Program-made: the position numbers and the translations under genes
Shown: positions 53,274 through 64,000 of the stretch, in pieces
Layout of the letters: each line of letters begins with the position of its first letter
How positions within the stretch are numbered: position 1 is the first letter of the stretch
Source of the DNA: Comamonas testosteroni
Lineage (GTDB): Bacteria; Pseudomonadota; Gammaproteobacteria; Burkholderiales; Burkholderiaceae_C
Length of the DNA stretch: 64,000 nucleotides
NCBI RefSeq assembly: GCF_014076415.1
Contig: NZ_CP043568.1
Span: forward strand, 1,860,001 to 1,924,000
Direction of reading: 5' to 3'
Notes under the pieces: generated by a model
What the model was told of the DNA's origin: nothing
What the model saw: only the letters and a program-made list of their open reading frames with translations
The model's database searches: none

Positions 53274-54815
53274 ATGAACGCTCTTGCTCACCACCGGCCT
53301 GAGACAAATTTTCGTGGCCGTGTCCGGTTCACGGCCCTGCTAGGCTCGGCCATCTGGCTCACCGGCTGCGCCAGCCTGACCGGCCAGGCGCTTTCCACGG
53401 AAGAAATCCAGTCACAGGTTCAGGCCGATCGGCAGAGTCTTGGCAAGGACGTGGCTGCGCTTACCGGGCCAGTGAGCCTTGAAGAGGCCATTGCGAGAGC
53501 CATCAAATACAACGCAGCCCAGCGCCTGCGCGGTATGGAAGAGGCGGTGGCCCAGGGCACGGCCAATGTTGCCAAGTTCGACATGCTGCCCAAGCTGGTG
53601 GCCTCGGCTGGCTACCGCTACCGCGACAAGGACCTGATCAGCCGCAGCACGGACTCCGTCACGGGCGCGCCTTCCCTGGCCCATCCCTATATCTCGTCGG
53701 ATCGCGAGTCGACCTTGGCTTCGCTGAGCTTCTCCTGGAGCCTGCTGGATTTCGGTCAGAGCTATTACGCTGCACGCCAGCACGCGGATCGCGCCCAGAT
53801 TGCTGCCGAGCGTCGCCGCAAGGCCATACACACGCTGATCCAGGATGTGCGCATTGCCTACTGGCGTGTGGCTGCGGCCCAGGCTCTGGAGTCCTCGCTG
53901 CAGACCGCAGGCCAGGATGCAGACAGGGCCCTGGAAGACTCGCGCAAGGTCGAAGCGGAAAAACTGCGCTCCCCCATGGAGCCGCTGCGTTATCAGCGTC
54001 AGTTGCTGGAGAACATCCGCCTGCTGGAGGCCATTCAGCAGGAGCTGTCCTCCTCGCGCATCGAACTGGCTTCGCTGATGGGCGTGTCGCCTGCCGAGCT
54101 GAACCAGCCTTTGCGTGTGATCGAGCCTTCAGCCTCGAATGCCCGGCGCTGGCTGGAGCAACCGGTGGACAAGCTGGAAGACCGGGCCCTGCTGCTGAAC
54201 CCGGATCTGCGCGAGAGCCTGTACAACGCCCGTATCGCCAACGAAGAGACCAAGCGCGTCATGCTGCGCATGTTCCCCGGCCTTTCCTTCAACTACGGTG
54301 TCAACAAAAGCAGCGACAGCTATCTGATCAACGACCGCTGGCAGGATGCCGGCCTGCAGATCTCTTTCAACCTGCTGGGATTGCTTTCCCTGCCTGTACA
54401 GCGTCAACTGGCTGACGCGGGTGTCCAGCTGGCCGATCAGCGTCGCCTGGCTACCCAGATGGCGGTATTGACACAGCTGCATGTGGCACGTTTGCAATTT
54501 GCAAACGCCGTGCGCCAGTACGAAAGAGCACAGACCATTGCCTCCGTGGATCAGCGTCTGTCCGAGCATGTGAACAATCAGGTGCAGGCCGACAAGCTCA
54601 ATGCGCTTGAGCGGGTCTCCCAGCAGACCGCCACCATTCTTTCCGTGCTGCGCCGGTATCAGGCCCAATCCAATATGCAGGCCGCCAGCTCTCGCCTGCA
54701 AGCCACCCTGGGCATGGAGCCCGTGATCGAAGGCTCCGACAGCATGCCCTTGCCTGAACTCACACAGGCCGTGGGTAAATCGCTGCAAAGCTGGGACGCG
54801 GGCCAATTCCAATGA
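53274..54815 (+). CDS. TolC-family outer membrane lipoprotein
   Basis: 513 residues. The N-terminal membrane segment ends in the lipobox LTGC (Cys ~36). Two outer-membrane-efflux repeats of long amphipathic helices follow (VSLEEAIARAIKYNAAQRLRG, then LLNPDLRESLYNARIANEETKR). It should form an outer membrane export channel. The stop overlaps the adaptor gene (ATGA). It differs from the TolC-like protein at 7175 (longer, lipidated), so the two giant proteins have separate channels. No ATPase or RND pump gene is adjacent upstream; a partner may lie beyond the right edge. Confidence 0.9.
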   Translation: MNALAHHRPETNFRGRVRFTALLGSAIWLTGCASLTGQALSTEEIQSQVQADRQSLGKDVAALTGPVSLEEAIARAIKYNAAQRLRGMEEAVAQGTANVAKFDMLPKLVASAGYRYRDKDLISRSTDSVTGAPSLAHPYISSDRESTLASLSFSWSLLDFGQSYYAARQHADRAQIAAERRRKAIHTLIQDVRIAYWRVAAAQALESSLQTAGQDADRALEDSRKVEAEKLRSPMEPLRYQRQLLENIRLLEAIQQELSSSRIELASLMGVSPAELNQPLRVIEPSASNARRWLEQPVDKLEDRALLLNPDLRESLYNARIANEETKRVMLRMFPGLSFNYGVNKSSDSYLINDRWQDAGLQISFNLLGLLSLPVQRQLADAGVQLADQRRLATQMAVLTQLHVARLQFANAVRQYERAQTIASVDQRLSEHVNNQVQADKLNALERVSQQTATILSVLRRYQAQSNMQAASSRLQATLGMEPVIEGSDSMPLPELTQAVGKSLQSWDAGQFQ

Positions 54816-55615
54816 AGTCTTGCGCGTCTCCTTTGATTCTGGGCTTGGCGTTGGGCTTGTCTCTGGGCGCTCAGGCCCAGACTGGCCCGGCAGCCCAGAG
54901 CCTTCCCAAGACTCAGGTCCCCTTGCCCAGCGTGCTGGACCAGCGCGAGATCCGTGCCCAGCTTTCGCCGCGCCGCTACACCACTCTGGCAGCAGAGATT
55001 GGTGCCAAGGTGCAGCGCCTGCCCGTGGTTGAGGGGGGCGCATTTCGCCAGGGTCAGCTGCTGGTGCAGTTTGACTGCAGCCTGCCGCAAGCCCAACTGA
55101 ACAAGGCCCAGGCGGGCGTGGATGTCACCGAGAAGACCTGGAAGGCCAACCAGCGCCTGGCCGAGCTGAACTCTGTTGGCAAAGTGGAACTGGATGTCTC
55201 TCAGGCCGAATGGAACAAGGCCAGGGCTGAAGTCGCCGCCAACCGCAGCCTGCTGAGCAAATGCCAGATCACCGCGCCCTATGCTGGTCGTGTGGCCGAG
55301 CAGAAGATCCGTGAGCAGCAATACGCGCAGCCGGGTCAGGCTCTGCTGGACATTCTGGACGACTCCGCGCTGGAGCTGGAGTTCCTGGTGCCCTCGCGCT
55401 GGCTGAGCTGGCTGCATCAAGGATCGGAATTCCAGGTGCGTATCGACGAGACCGGCAAAACCTATCCAGCCAAGGTGCAACGCCTAGCCGCGCGCGTGGA
55501 CCCGGTGAGCCAGTCGGTGAAGGTCAATGCGGCCATTCACGGAAAATTCAACGAGCTGATCGCCGGAATGAGCGGGCAGGTGCTGCTGGCACCGCCCCAG
55601 ACCGGCAAGCCCTAG
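54812..55615 (+). CDS. HlyD-type periplasmic adaptor
   Basis: 267 residues. The signal peptide ends AQAQ (~23). Split lipoyl halves (YTTLAAEIGAKVQRLPVVEGG and CQITAPYAGRVAEQKI) flank a short coiled-coil hairpin. A beta-barrel region with EFLVPSRWLSWLHQGSEFQV follows. Without an N-terminal membrane helix it resembles periplasmic adaptors of RND-like or M50/HlyD export systems more than type I adaptors. It is coupled to the TolC-type gene and lies 209 bp before the giant DUF4347 protein, so it may help export that protein (inference). Confidence 0.88.
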   Translation: MKSCASPLILGLALGLSLGAQAQTGPAAQSLPKTQVPLPSVLDQREIRAQLSPRRYTTLAAEIGAKVQRLPVVEGGAFRQGQLLVQFDCSLPQAQLNKAQAGVDVTEKTWKANQRLAELNSVGKVELDVSQAEWNKARAEVAANRSLLSKCQITAPYAGRVAEQKIREQQYAQPGQALLDILDDSALELEFLVPSRWLSWLHQGSEFQVRIDETGKTYPAKVQRLAARVDPVSQSVKVNAAIHGKFNELIAGMSGQVLLAPPQTGKP

Positions 55616-55824
55616 ACATTCAAATACAAGAGCATATTGCGCATGTTATTAAAAGGTTTCAGATCACTTCTGTGCTGAAGTCTAGATTTAAAAGGTGCAG
55701 CATGCTCATATTTTTATAGTCCGATGGCAAGAGACCGACAGCTCCAAGGAAGAGGGGGGGCCGGCGGTCTGAACCTGCAAGGCAGGCAAGCGCCATGCCA
55801 CCTTCATACAGGAAGGACACTTTG

Positions 55825-58800
55825 ATGACCCGCAAATCTCGCCCATTCTGGAACCGTCTGACACAGGCCATGACGGCGCAGGCCGTAAAGACCGATGTCC
55901 CTCAGCGTCTGCAGCCAGTCTCCGTCGTGCGACCGCTGGCATTGGAGCAGCGCTTTATGTTTGACGGTGCAGCAGCGGTGGATGTGGCACATGCGGCCAC
56001 GGACGCTGCGGTGCCGGGGGGGCGGAGCACGCGGTGGATACGGCCAGCGCACTGCGGCATGCACTGACTGCAGAAGCACAGAGAGCGGCCGAGGGTTCCT
56101 CAGGGGCACCACAACGCCAGGAAGTGGTGTTTGTGGACAATCGGGTTCAAGACTATCAGCAGTTGATAAGCGGCCTGAAACCGGGCACCGAAGTGGTGGT
56201 GCTCGACAGTAGCAAGGATGGTTTGCAACAGATTGCCGACTATCTGAACGGCCGCAGCGACCTTGATGCCGTCCACCTGATCAGTCACGGCGAGGCAGGC
56301 AAGATTCAATTGGGCCGTGACTGGCTCGACAGCAGCACGCTCGATTCACGCAGTGAGACTCTGGCTCGTATTGGTAGCGCCTTGAGCACCGATGGCGACA
56401 TTTTTCTTTATGGCTGCAATGTGGGGTCGAGCAGCGTCGGCCAGAACTTTATCCTGAACATGGCAGGAAAGACTGGTGCGGACATCGCAGCCTCCAGCAA
56501 TGCAACCGGTAGCGCTGCGCGAGGCGGCGACTGGGTGTTGGAAACCAGCACGGGGAGCATTGAGCAAAGCATTGTCTGGAAAACCCCGCCCACCGACTAT
56601 GCAGGGTTGTTGGCTAATGGCACTCTGACTTTTACCAGTAACTCGAATGTGAGCGGCGGCGTCGCCCGGGACGGCCAAGGTGGTTCCAGCGACTTGCCGG
56701 GAATTACCCTGGAGATTTTCAATATTCAGGACACGGACGGGACCAGGGACACGCAGCCCGGCAGTGAAATCAAATGGTTTGACAATAGCTACCTGTCCAG
56801 TCCGCAGGCTGGGTACACGGCCCTGACCAATGAGCTGAACGCGGGCTCCAAAGGCATGGCGATCAAGTCCAGCGACGGCAGCCCTTTCCAGATCAATGGG
56901 TTCACCTATTACAACTGGGGCGAGACTGAAAACGCCACCTATACCGTAAAAGGCTATTTGAATGGTGCCGAGGTAGCCTCCCAGGAATTCACGGTCATAT
57001 ATGACAAGGTCCGACAAGCATCAGATGTTACGACCGTCAGCCTGGGTAGTGCGTTCGACTATGTTGCTGAAGTGCGCTTGTACATTTCCGCGGGCGGCTA
57101 TCTCGGTGATCAATCGGCCTCCAATCATTCCATTAACAATATCCAGATCGCAGATGCTGTTGCGCCCCTTCCCTCCGCAACCATTGCGATGTCCCGCGCA
57201 GCGCTGAAAATCGGCGAAACCTCTACCGTCACCTTTGCCTTCAACATGGCGGTGACCGGTTTCACCACCGCCGACCTCACCGTACCCAACGGCACTATCA
57301 CCGGATTGACCTCCAGCGATGGTGGTCTCACCTGGACCGGTCTGTTTACGCCCAATTCCAGCGTCACCGACAGCACCAACGTGATCACCGTCAACCTGGC
57401 CGGTGTCAACGCCGTCAGCGGTGGCCTCGCGGGTGTCGGCACTGCCGACTCCGTCAACTACTCCATCGACACTGCAGCGCCGACCGTCGCCTCGGTGACC
57501 TCCAGCATCGGCAACGGCACCTACAAGGCCGGGGATGTGATCTCGGTGCAGGTGAACTTCGGCGAGAGCGTCACGGTGAGCGGCACGCCACAGCTGACCC
57601 TGGAAACCGGCAGTACCGATCGTACGGTCAACTACGCCAGTGGCTCCGGCACCAGCATCCTGACCTTTAACTACACCGTGCAGGCCGGCGATACCGCCGC
57701 TGACCTGGACTACATCAGCACCAGCGCCCTGGCGCTCAATGGCGGCACTATCCGCGACGCCGCCGGCAACGACGCCGTCCTGACCCTGGCTGCGCCCGGA
57801 TCAGCCGGCTCGCTGGGCGCCAACAAGGACATCGCGATCAACTCCGCACCCAGCATCGGCAACCTCAACGGCGACAGCGTCGCCTGGGCCGGGGCCGGCA
57901 ATACGGTCACGCTCGATAGCAGCGCAAACGTCACCTTCAACGACACCGAGTTCGGTGCGCTCAATGGCGGCAACGGCGACTGGGCGGGCGCCATCCTGTC
58001 GGTGCAGGCCGTGGGCGGCGCACTGTCGTCGGATATCTTCGGATTCAACACTGTAGGTGCGAACTTCACCATCAGCGGCAGCACCCTGCAGTCGGGTGGG
58101 CAGACCTTCGCCACCTTCACCAGTACCGGCGGCGTGCTGACCATCACCTTCACCAGCAGCGGCACCAGCGCCACCACTGCGCTGATCAACGACGTGGTGC
58201 GGCACATCACCTACCGCAGTGACACCCCTGCAGGCGATGCCACCATCCGTTTCAGCCTGAACGACGGCTCTTCGACCGCGACGGCGAATACCACGGTCAC
58301 CAGCGATACCATCTACATCACCAACACCACCGACACCGGCACCATCGATCGTTCCAATGGCGTGAGCTTCAGCGAGGCGGTGGCCATCGCCGCAGCCGAT
58401 GGTACCGGCAGCCAGACACTGATCTTCACCAGTGCGTTCAGTAGCGGCATGAGCCTGGCCGGCAACCTGTCGATCGCCGAGAGCCTGACCATCAATGCCG
58501 ACTCGGCCAGCGGCCTGAGCATCAACGGCAGCACCATCACCCTGGGCGGTGGCACCACGCTGAACTTCACCAACGCCACCGGCACCGTCACCATCGCCAG
58601 CACCCTGGCGGGTAGCGGCTCGCTGAGCAAGGCTGGTGCCAGCGGCACCCTTGTGCTGAGCAGCACCAGCAACGAAGCCAACATGTCCGGTGGCATCACC
58701 GTGACCGGCGGCAGCCTGCAGATCAGCAACGACGACCAGTTGTCCTCCGGCAACCTGACGCTGAACGGCGGTACCCTTACCAACAACTCCACGGGTTTCA

Positions 58801-61800
58801 CCATCGACAACGCCATCGCCATCGGCGCATCGGGTGGCACCATCAACGTCGGCGGTGGTGGCGGGGCGACCCAGCTCACCCTGTCCGGCGTGATTTCCGG
58901 CAGCGGCACGCTGGTCAAGAACGGTCAGGCAATCCTGCAGCTCGACGGCAACAACACCTACACCGGTGACACTAGCCTGGTGGCCGGCACCCTGATCCTC
59001 AACCACGCCAATGCCCTGGGCTCCACGGCGGGCGGCACGACCGTGGCCGCCGGCACCAGCGTGCGCGTCAATGGCGGGTTGACGGTGGCCGAAGCCTTTA
59101 CGGTCAGCGGCACCGGCAAGACGGTGAGCGCCGTGGACTACGGCGCGTTGCACCTGCTCAGCGGTAGTTCCACCCTGAGCGGCAACATCACCTTCACCGG
59201 CGACAGCGACATCAGCGCCGCCAGTGGTTCCACGCTGACCCTGAGTGGCGCGCTGGGCGGCGGAGCCTATAACCTCAACAAGACCGGTGCGGGCACCCTG
59301 ATACTGTCCAGCGCCGGCAACGAGGCGGGCCTGACCGGCGGCACTACCATCACCGCCGGCACGCTGACGGTCGCCAACGACGACCACCTGGCCGCCGGCA
59401 CCATCACGCTGAACGGCGGTACCCTGGCCATCACCGGCGCGACCACCATCGACAATGCGATCACGGTGGCCTCCGCCTCCACCATCAGCGCCACCGCCAA
59501 CGCCACGCTGAGTGGCGCCCTCAGCGGCGCCAATGCACTGACCAAGAGCGGCGCCAGCACCCTGACCCTGGCCGGTGCCAGCGGTGGCCACTTCGGTGCC
59601 CTCAACATCACTGCGGGGGGCGTGACCCTGAGCGGCGGCTCGGCGCTTGGCGATTCCAGCTTGGTGACCATGTCTTCAGGTACCACGTTGACGGTATCCA
59701 GCGCCGAGGCCATCGGCTCCCTGGCAGGCGCGGGCAGCGTGGTGCTGAATGGCGCGCTGACCATCGGCGGCGACAACGGCAGCGCGACCTATACCGGCGT
59801 GATCTCGGGAGCGTCCGGCCTGACCAAGGTCGGCAGCGGTACCCAGACGCTGACCGGCGCCAACAGCTACACCGGTGCCACCAGCATCTCCGCCGGCGGG
59901 CTGGCCATTGGCTCCGGCGGCGCCCTCGGCAACGACAGTGCGGTGACGGTGAGCTCGGGGGCTACGCTTACGTCTAACACCGCGTCGCTGGCAATTGGCT
60001 CGTTCGCGGGCGCGGGTGTTGTTTCCTTTGGCGCCAACACCTTCATCAGTGGCTCCAACAACAGCTCGACCACCTTCTCTGGCGCCATCAGCGGCTCGGG
60101 CACGCTGGGCAAGGCGGGCAGTGGCACCCTGACGCTGTCCGGCACCAACAGCGGCAGCTCGGCGGCGATCCTGGTCAATGGCGGCGCGCTGGCCGTTGCT
60201 TCCGATGCCAACCTGACCAGTGGCACTGTCACGCTCCAGAACAGCAACCTGCGTATCACCGGTGCCGGCACCATCGATAACAACATCGTCCTGAGCGGTG
60301 GTTCCGGCGGCATCGTCGCCGATGCGGCCGCGACCCTCAGCGGTGTCATCAGCGGTGGAGGCCTGCTTGCCAAGTCGGGCACCGGCACCCTGAAGCTCAC
60401 CGGCACCAACACCTACAGCGGTGCCACCAACGTGGCCAGTGGCAGCCTGATCGTGGATGGCGCGCTGTCCGCCACCTCCGGCGTGGTCGTCTCCAGCAGC
60501 GCGACCCTGGGCGGCAGCGGCAGCATCTTCGCCAGCAGCTCGACCAATACGCTGACGGTGGTGAATGGCGGCACCCTGTCTCCGGGCAATGGCGGGGCCG
60601 GCGCCCTGACCGTCAACGGCAACCTGGTGATGAACAGTGGCAGCACGCTGGCGCTGGATATCAGCGGCACCTCGGCCGGTAACCATTACGACCAGGTAAT
60701 CGTCAACGGCACGGTTGACGTCACCGGCGCCACCCTGGCGGTGACTCATGCCTACGCCGCAGGCACCGGCGACAGCTACAGCATCATCGTCAACGATGCC
60801 GCCGACGCGGTGACCGGGACCTTCAGCGGTCTGTCCGAGGGCAGCGTGGTGACGGCCGGTGGCAACAGTACCCCGCTGACGGCCAGCTACATCGCGGGTA
60901 CCGGCAACGACTTCACCCTCACCGCGCCCACCGCGCCGCGGGTAAACGACGTGTCGTCCAGCACCGCCAACGGCACCTACAAGATCGGCGACACCATCAC
61001 CGTCACCATCACCTTCGATACCACCGTCGATGTGACCGGAACGCCCAAGCTGCAACTGGAGACCGGCGACAGCGACCGGACGCTCAGCTACGTTTCTGGC
61101 TCGGGCACCACCACCCTGACCTTCAGCTACACCGTCCAGGCCGGCGACAGCTCCGCCGACCTCGACTACGCCTCCACCTCGGCCCTGACCCTCAACGGTG
61201 GCACCATCAAGGATGGTTCCAGCCGCGACGCCATCCTGACCCTGCCAGCCCCCGGCACCGCCGGTTCCCTGGGGGCCAATAAGGCCCTGGTGGTGGACGG
61301 CGTGCGCCCGACGGCCAGCAGCATCTCGCTGAGCGATACCGCCCTGAAGGCCGGAGATACCGCCACCGTCACCATCACCTTCGCCGAAGCGGTGACAGGG
61401 CTGGATGCCAGCGACTTCACCGTGGCCGGCGGCACCATTGGCGCCCTGAGCAGCGCCGATGGCGGCTTCACCTGGACCACCACCTTCACCCCGACCAGCA
61501 ACCTCACCAGCGGCACCAACGCCATTACCCTGAACAACACCGGCGTCACCGACGAGGCGGGCAACCTCGGTAGCGGTACCACCAGTTCGCTCAACTACAC
61601 GATCGACACCCAGTTGCCGACGGCCACCATCGATGTCGCCAATACCGCACTGAAGGCCGGGCAGACCACCACCGTCACCATCACTTTCAGCGAAGCGGTG
61701 AGCGGGCTGGACACGGGCGACTTCACCGTGTCCAACGGTTCCCTCAGTTCCCTGAGCAGCAGCGACGGCGGCATCACCTGGACGGCCACCTTCACCCCTG

Positions 61801-64000
61801 CGGCCGGTATCACGGCCTCCACCAACCTGATCACCTTGAACAACACCGGCTTCGCCGACCTGTCAGGCAACGCCGGTGGCGGCATCACCAATTCGAACAA
61901 TTACGTCATCGACACTCTGCGTCCGACAGCGACCATCGTCCTGTCCGATCCGACCCTGAGCGCCGGTGAGACCTCACTGGTGACCATCACCTTCAGCGAA
62001 GCGGTGACCGGCTTCACCCTGGCCGACCTGAACGCCAGCAATGGCAATCTGAGCAATCTGAGCAGCAGCGACGGCGGCATTACCTGGACGGCGACATTCA
62101 CGCCGAGCGTCGGGATCAACGACGCCACCAACCTGATCATCCTGGACAATACCGGCGTTGCCGATCTGTCAGGCAACGTCGGCGCTGGTACGACCAACTC
62201 CGCCAACTTTGTCATCAATACTGTGCTGCCGACCGCCACCATCGTGGTTAGCGACAGCGCACTGAAGGTCGGCGAAACCTCGCTGGTGACCATCACCTTC
62301 AGCGAAGCGGTGACCGGCTTCACCAACGCCGACCTGACCATTGCCAACGGTACGCTGTCGGCGGTGTCCAGTGCGGATGGTGGCATCACCTGGACGGCGA
62401 CCTTCACCCCGACCAGCAACATCACCGACGCCACCAACCTAATCACCCTGGACAACACTGGTGTGCAGAACGCTCATGGCAACGCTGGCAGCGGCACCAC
62501 CGTCTCCAACAACTATGCCATCGACAATCAGCGTCCAACGGCCACGATTGTGGTGGCGGATGCGGCCCTGGGTGTCGGCCAGATCACCACGGTGACGTTC
62601 ACCTTCAGCGAGGCGGTCACCGGTTTCACCCTGGCCGACGTCACGGTGGCCAACGGCACGCTCTCCGGCCTGACCACCTCGGACAACATCACCTGGACGG
62701 CCACCTTCACCCCGGCAGCAGGCATCACCGACACCAGCAACCTCATCACCCTGGACAACACCGGAGTGGCCGATGTGGCGGGCAACGCCGGCACGGGCAG
62801 CACCGATTCGAACAACTACGTGATCGACAGTCAGCGTCCGACCGCGACCATCGTCATCAGCGATACCGATCTGCGCCCCGGTGAAGCCGCCACGGTGACC
62901 ATCACGTTCAGCGAAGCGGTGACCGGTTTCGACAACTCCGATCTGAGCGTCGTCAACGGCACTCTGAGCAATGTCTCGTCGAGCGACGGCGGCATCACCT
63001 GGACCGCCACCTTCACGCCGAACATCGGTGTCAGTGACGCCACCAACCTGATCGTCCTCAATAACACCGGGATTGCCGACTTGGCTGGCAACACCGGTAC
63101 CGGTGCCACCAACTCGGCCAACTATGCGGTACAGACACTGGTGCCGACTGCCACCATCGTGGTCGCCGACACAGCACTCAAGGCCGGAGATACCTCGCTG
63201 GTGACCATCACCTTCAGCGAAGCGGTCAGCGGTTTCAGCAACGCTGACCTGACCATTGCCAACGGTACGCTGTCGGCGGTTTCCAGTGCGGATGGCGGCA
63301 TCACCTGGACGGCGACGTTCACGCCGACCAGCAACATCACCGATGCCAGCAACCTGGTCACTCTGAACAACGCCGGTGTGACCAACGCCTCGGGCAACGG
63401 CGGCGTTGGCACCACCGACTCCAACAACTTCGCCATCGATACGCTGCGCCCAACGGCGACCATTGTCGTGGAGGACACCAGCCTTGCGGTCGGTGAAACC
63501 TCGCTGGTGACCATCACCTTCAGCGAAGCGGTCAGCGGTTTCAGCAACGCCGATCTGACGGTAGCCAACGGCACCCTGAGCGCGGTCAGCAGCAGCGACG
63601 GCGGCATCACCTGGACCGCGACGTTCACGCCGACCAGCAACATCACCGATGCCACCAACCTGATCACCCTGGACAATTCCGGGGTGACTGACGCTGCCGG
63701 CAACGCCGGCAGTGGCACCACCACTTCGAACAATTACGCCATCGATACGCTGCGCCCAACGGCGACCATTGTCGTGGCGGATACCGCGCTGAAAGTCGGC
63801 GAGACCTCGCTGGTGACCATCACCTTCAGCGAAGCGGTCAGCGGTTTCAGCAACGCCGATCTGACGGTAGCCAACGGCACCCTGAGCGCGGTCAGCAGCA
63901 GCGACGGCGGCATCACCTGGACCGCGACGTTCACGCCGACCAGCAACATCACCGATGCCACCAACCTGATCACCCTGGACAATTCCGGGGTGACTGACGC
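55825..64000 (+). CDS. Giant DUF4347 surface protein with PATR and Ig-like repeats; frame broken at a G7 run; 3' end outside window
   Basis: Starts MTRKSRPFWNRLTQAM at 55825 with GGAAGGA upstream, and soon shows LALEQRFMFDGAAAV, the N-terminal motif of DUF4347 giant proteins. As given, this frame stops at 56065-56067. From 56022 another frame is open to the right edge, and one extra G in the G7 run (56016-56022) joins the two. The joined protein (>2700 residues here) has a DUF4347 domain (VVFVDNRVQDYQQLISGL ... DAVHLISHGEAGKIQLG ... DIFLYGCNVG, ~56115-56600). Ig-like segments follow (57180-58300), then autotransporter-type beta-strand repeats (KAGASGTLVLSS, KTGAGTLILSS; ~58580-60450), then ~102-residue Ig-like repeats from 61.3 kb on. 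Inferred role: surface adhesin. Confidence 0.85.
56016..56022 (+). repeat. G7 homopolymer at the frame break of the giant surface protein gene
   Basis: Seven G residues after GTGCC. With eight (or five) the N-terminal segment reads VPGGAEHAVDTA and continues into DUF4347; with seven it ends 15 codons later. Short poly-G tracts are classic sites of slipped-strand phase variation and also of sequencing error. Confidence 0.9.
61306..64000 (+). repeat. Tandem ~306-bp Ig-like repeats, continuing past the window
   Basis: Units start near RPTAT/LPTAT codons at about 61306, 61615, 61921, 62230, 62533, 62839, 63142, 63448 and 63754. Each encodes TATIVVxDTALKxGETSLVTITFSEAV, then SSDGGITWTATFTP, then a closing strand before NYAID (given as separated motifs). 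The early units are diverged. The last two (63448 and 63754) are almost identical at DNA level, indicating recent duplication toward the 3' side. Confidence 0.92.

Noticed and set aside
57710..63982. Very long minus-strand frames (up to ~600 codons) opposite the giant surface protein
   Set aside because: The sense strand encodes clear beta-repeat and Ig-like domains, while the antisense translations are low-complexity Val/Ala/Pro or Gly/Ala/Gln strings produced by biased codon use.

Overview
The window is high-GC DNA (low sixties percent by eye) from a beta-proteobacterium of the family Comamonadaceae, most likely Comamonas of the testosteroni group. The reasons are the Omp32-type porin, the Bug-type solute receptor, the DUF4148 protein, and the chromosomal order ygfZ / mltG-tmk-holB-pilZ-tatD followed by msbA and tolB-pal-cpoB. 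The species call is an inference from gene content. No database search was run.

Layout. 1-12.6 kb: the 3' part of a giant repetitive adhesin with seven almost identical 636-bp units, a cadherin-like segment and a VWA domain. It is followed by its type I secretion operon (TolC-like outer membrane protein, LapB-like ABC exporter, HlyD/LapC-like adaptor) and a BamE-fold periplasmic protein. 13.1-20.5 kb (minus strand): a DUF4148 protein, then a catabolic operon made of a Bug receptor, a three-subunit molybdenum hydroxylase of the CoxLMS type, a CoxG-like protein and a porin, with a divergent MarR regulator at 20.6 kb. 21.7-23.9 kb: a NicC-like FAD monooxygenase divergent from an AraC regulator. 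24.1-30.4 kb (minus strand): an iron-acquisition block (TonB-dependent siderophore receptor, DUF4198, DUF3325, PepSY and DUF3649 proteins) with a candidate Fur site and a decayed FecI-type sigma gene upstream.

30.9-33.7 kb: an HSL-type esterase, a thioesterase-GNAT fusion, a 26-residue membrane peptide, and a junkyard where an IS5-family remnant truncates a DUF336 (GlcG/HbpS) pseudogene. 33.7-45.6 kb: conserved housekeeping genes for tRNA/Fe-S maintenance, peptidoglycan, dTMP kinase, clamp loading, lipid A export, Tol-Pal and t6A modification, closed by tRNA-Lys. 45.6-53.2 kb: an accessory stretch with a lipocalin, a cytochrome c / ferritin-like pair, an ECF sigma gene split by an intact IS5/IS427-type element, a GAF-EAL protein and small or broken ORFs.

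53.3-64 kb: a TolC-type lipoprotein and an HlyD-type adaptor, then a second giant surface protein (DUF4347 domain, autotransporter-type beta repeats, Ig-like array). Its reading frame runs off the right edge of the window. Its start codon and main body lie in different frames, separated by a run of seven G. That is either phase variation, a true inactivation or a homopolymer sequencing error. The window therefore begins and ends inside giant adhesin genes, each next to its own export components.
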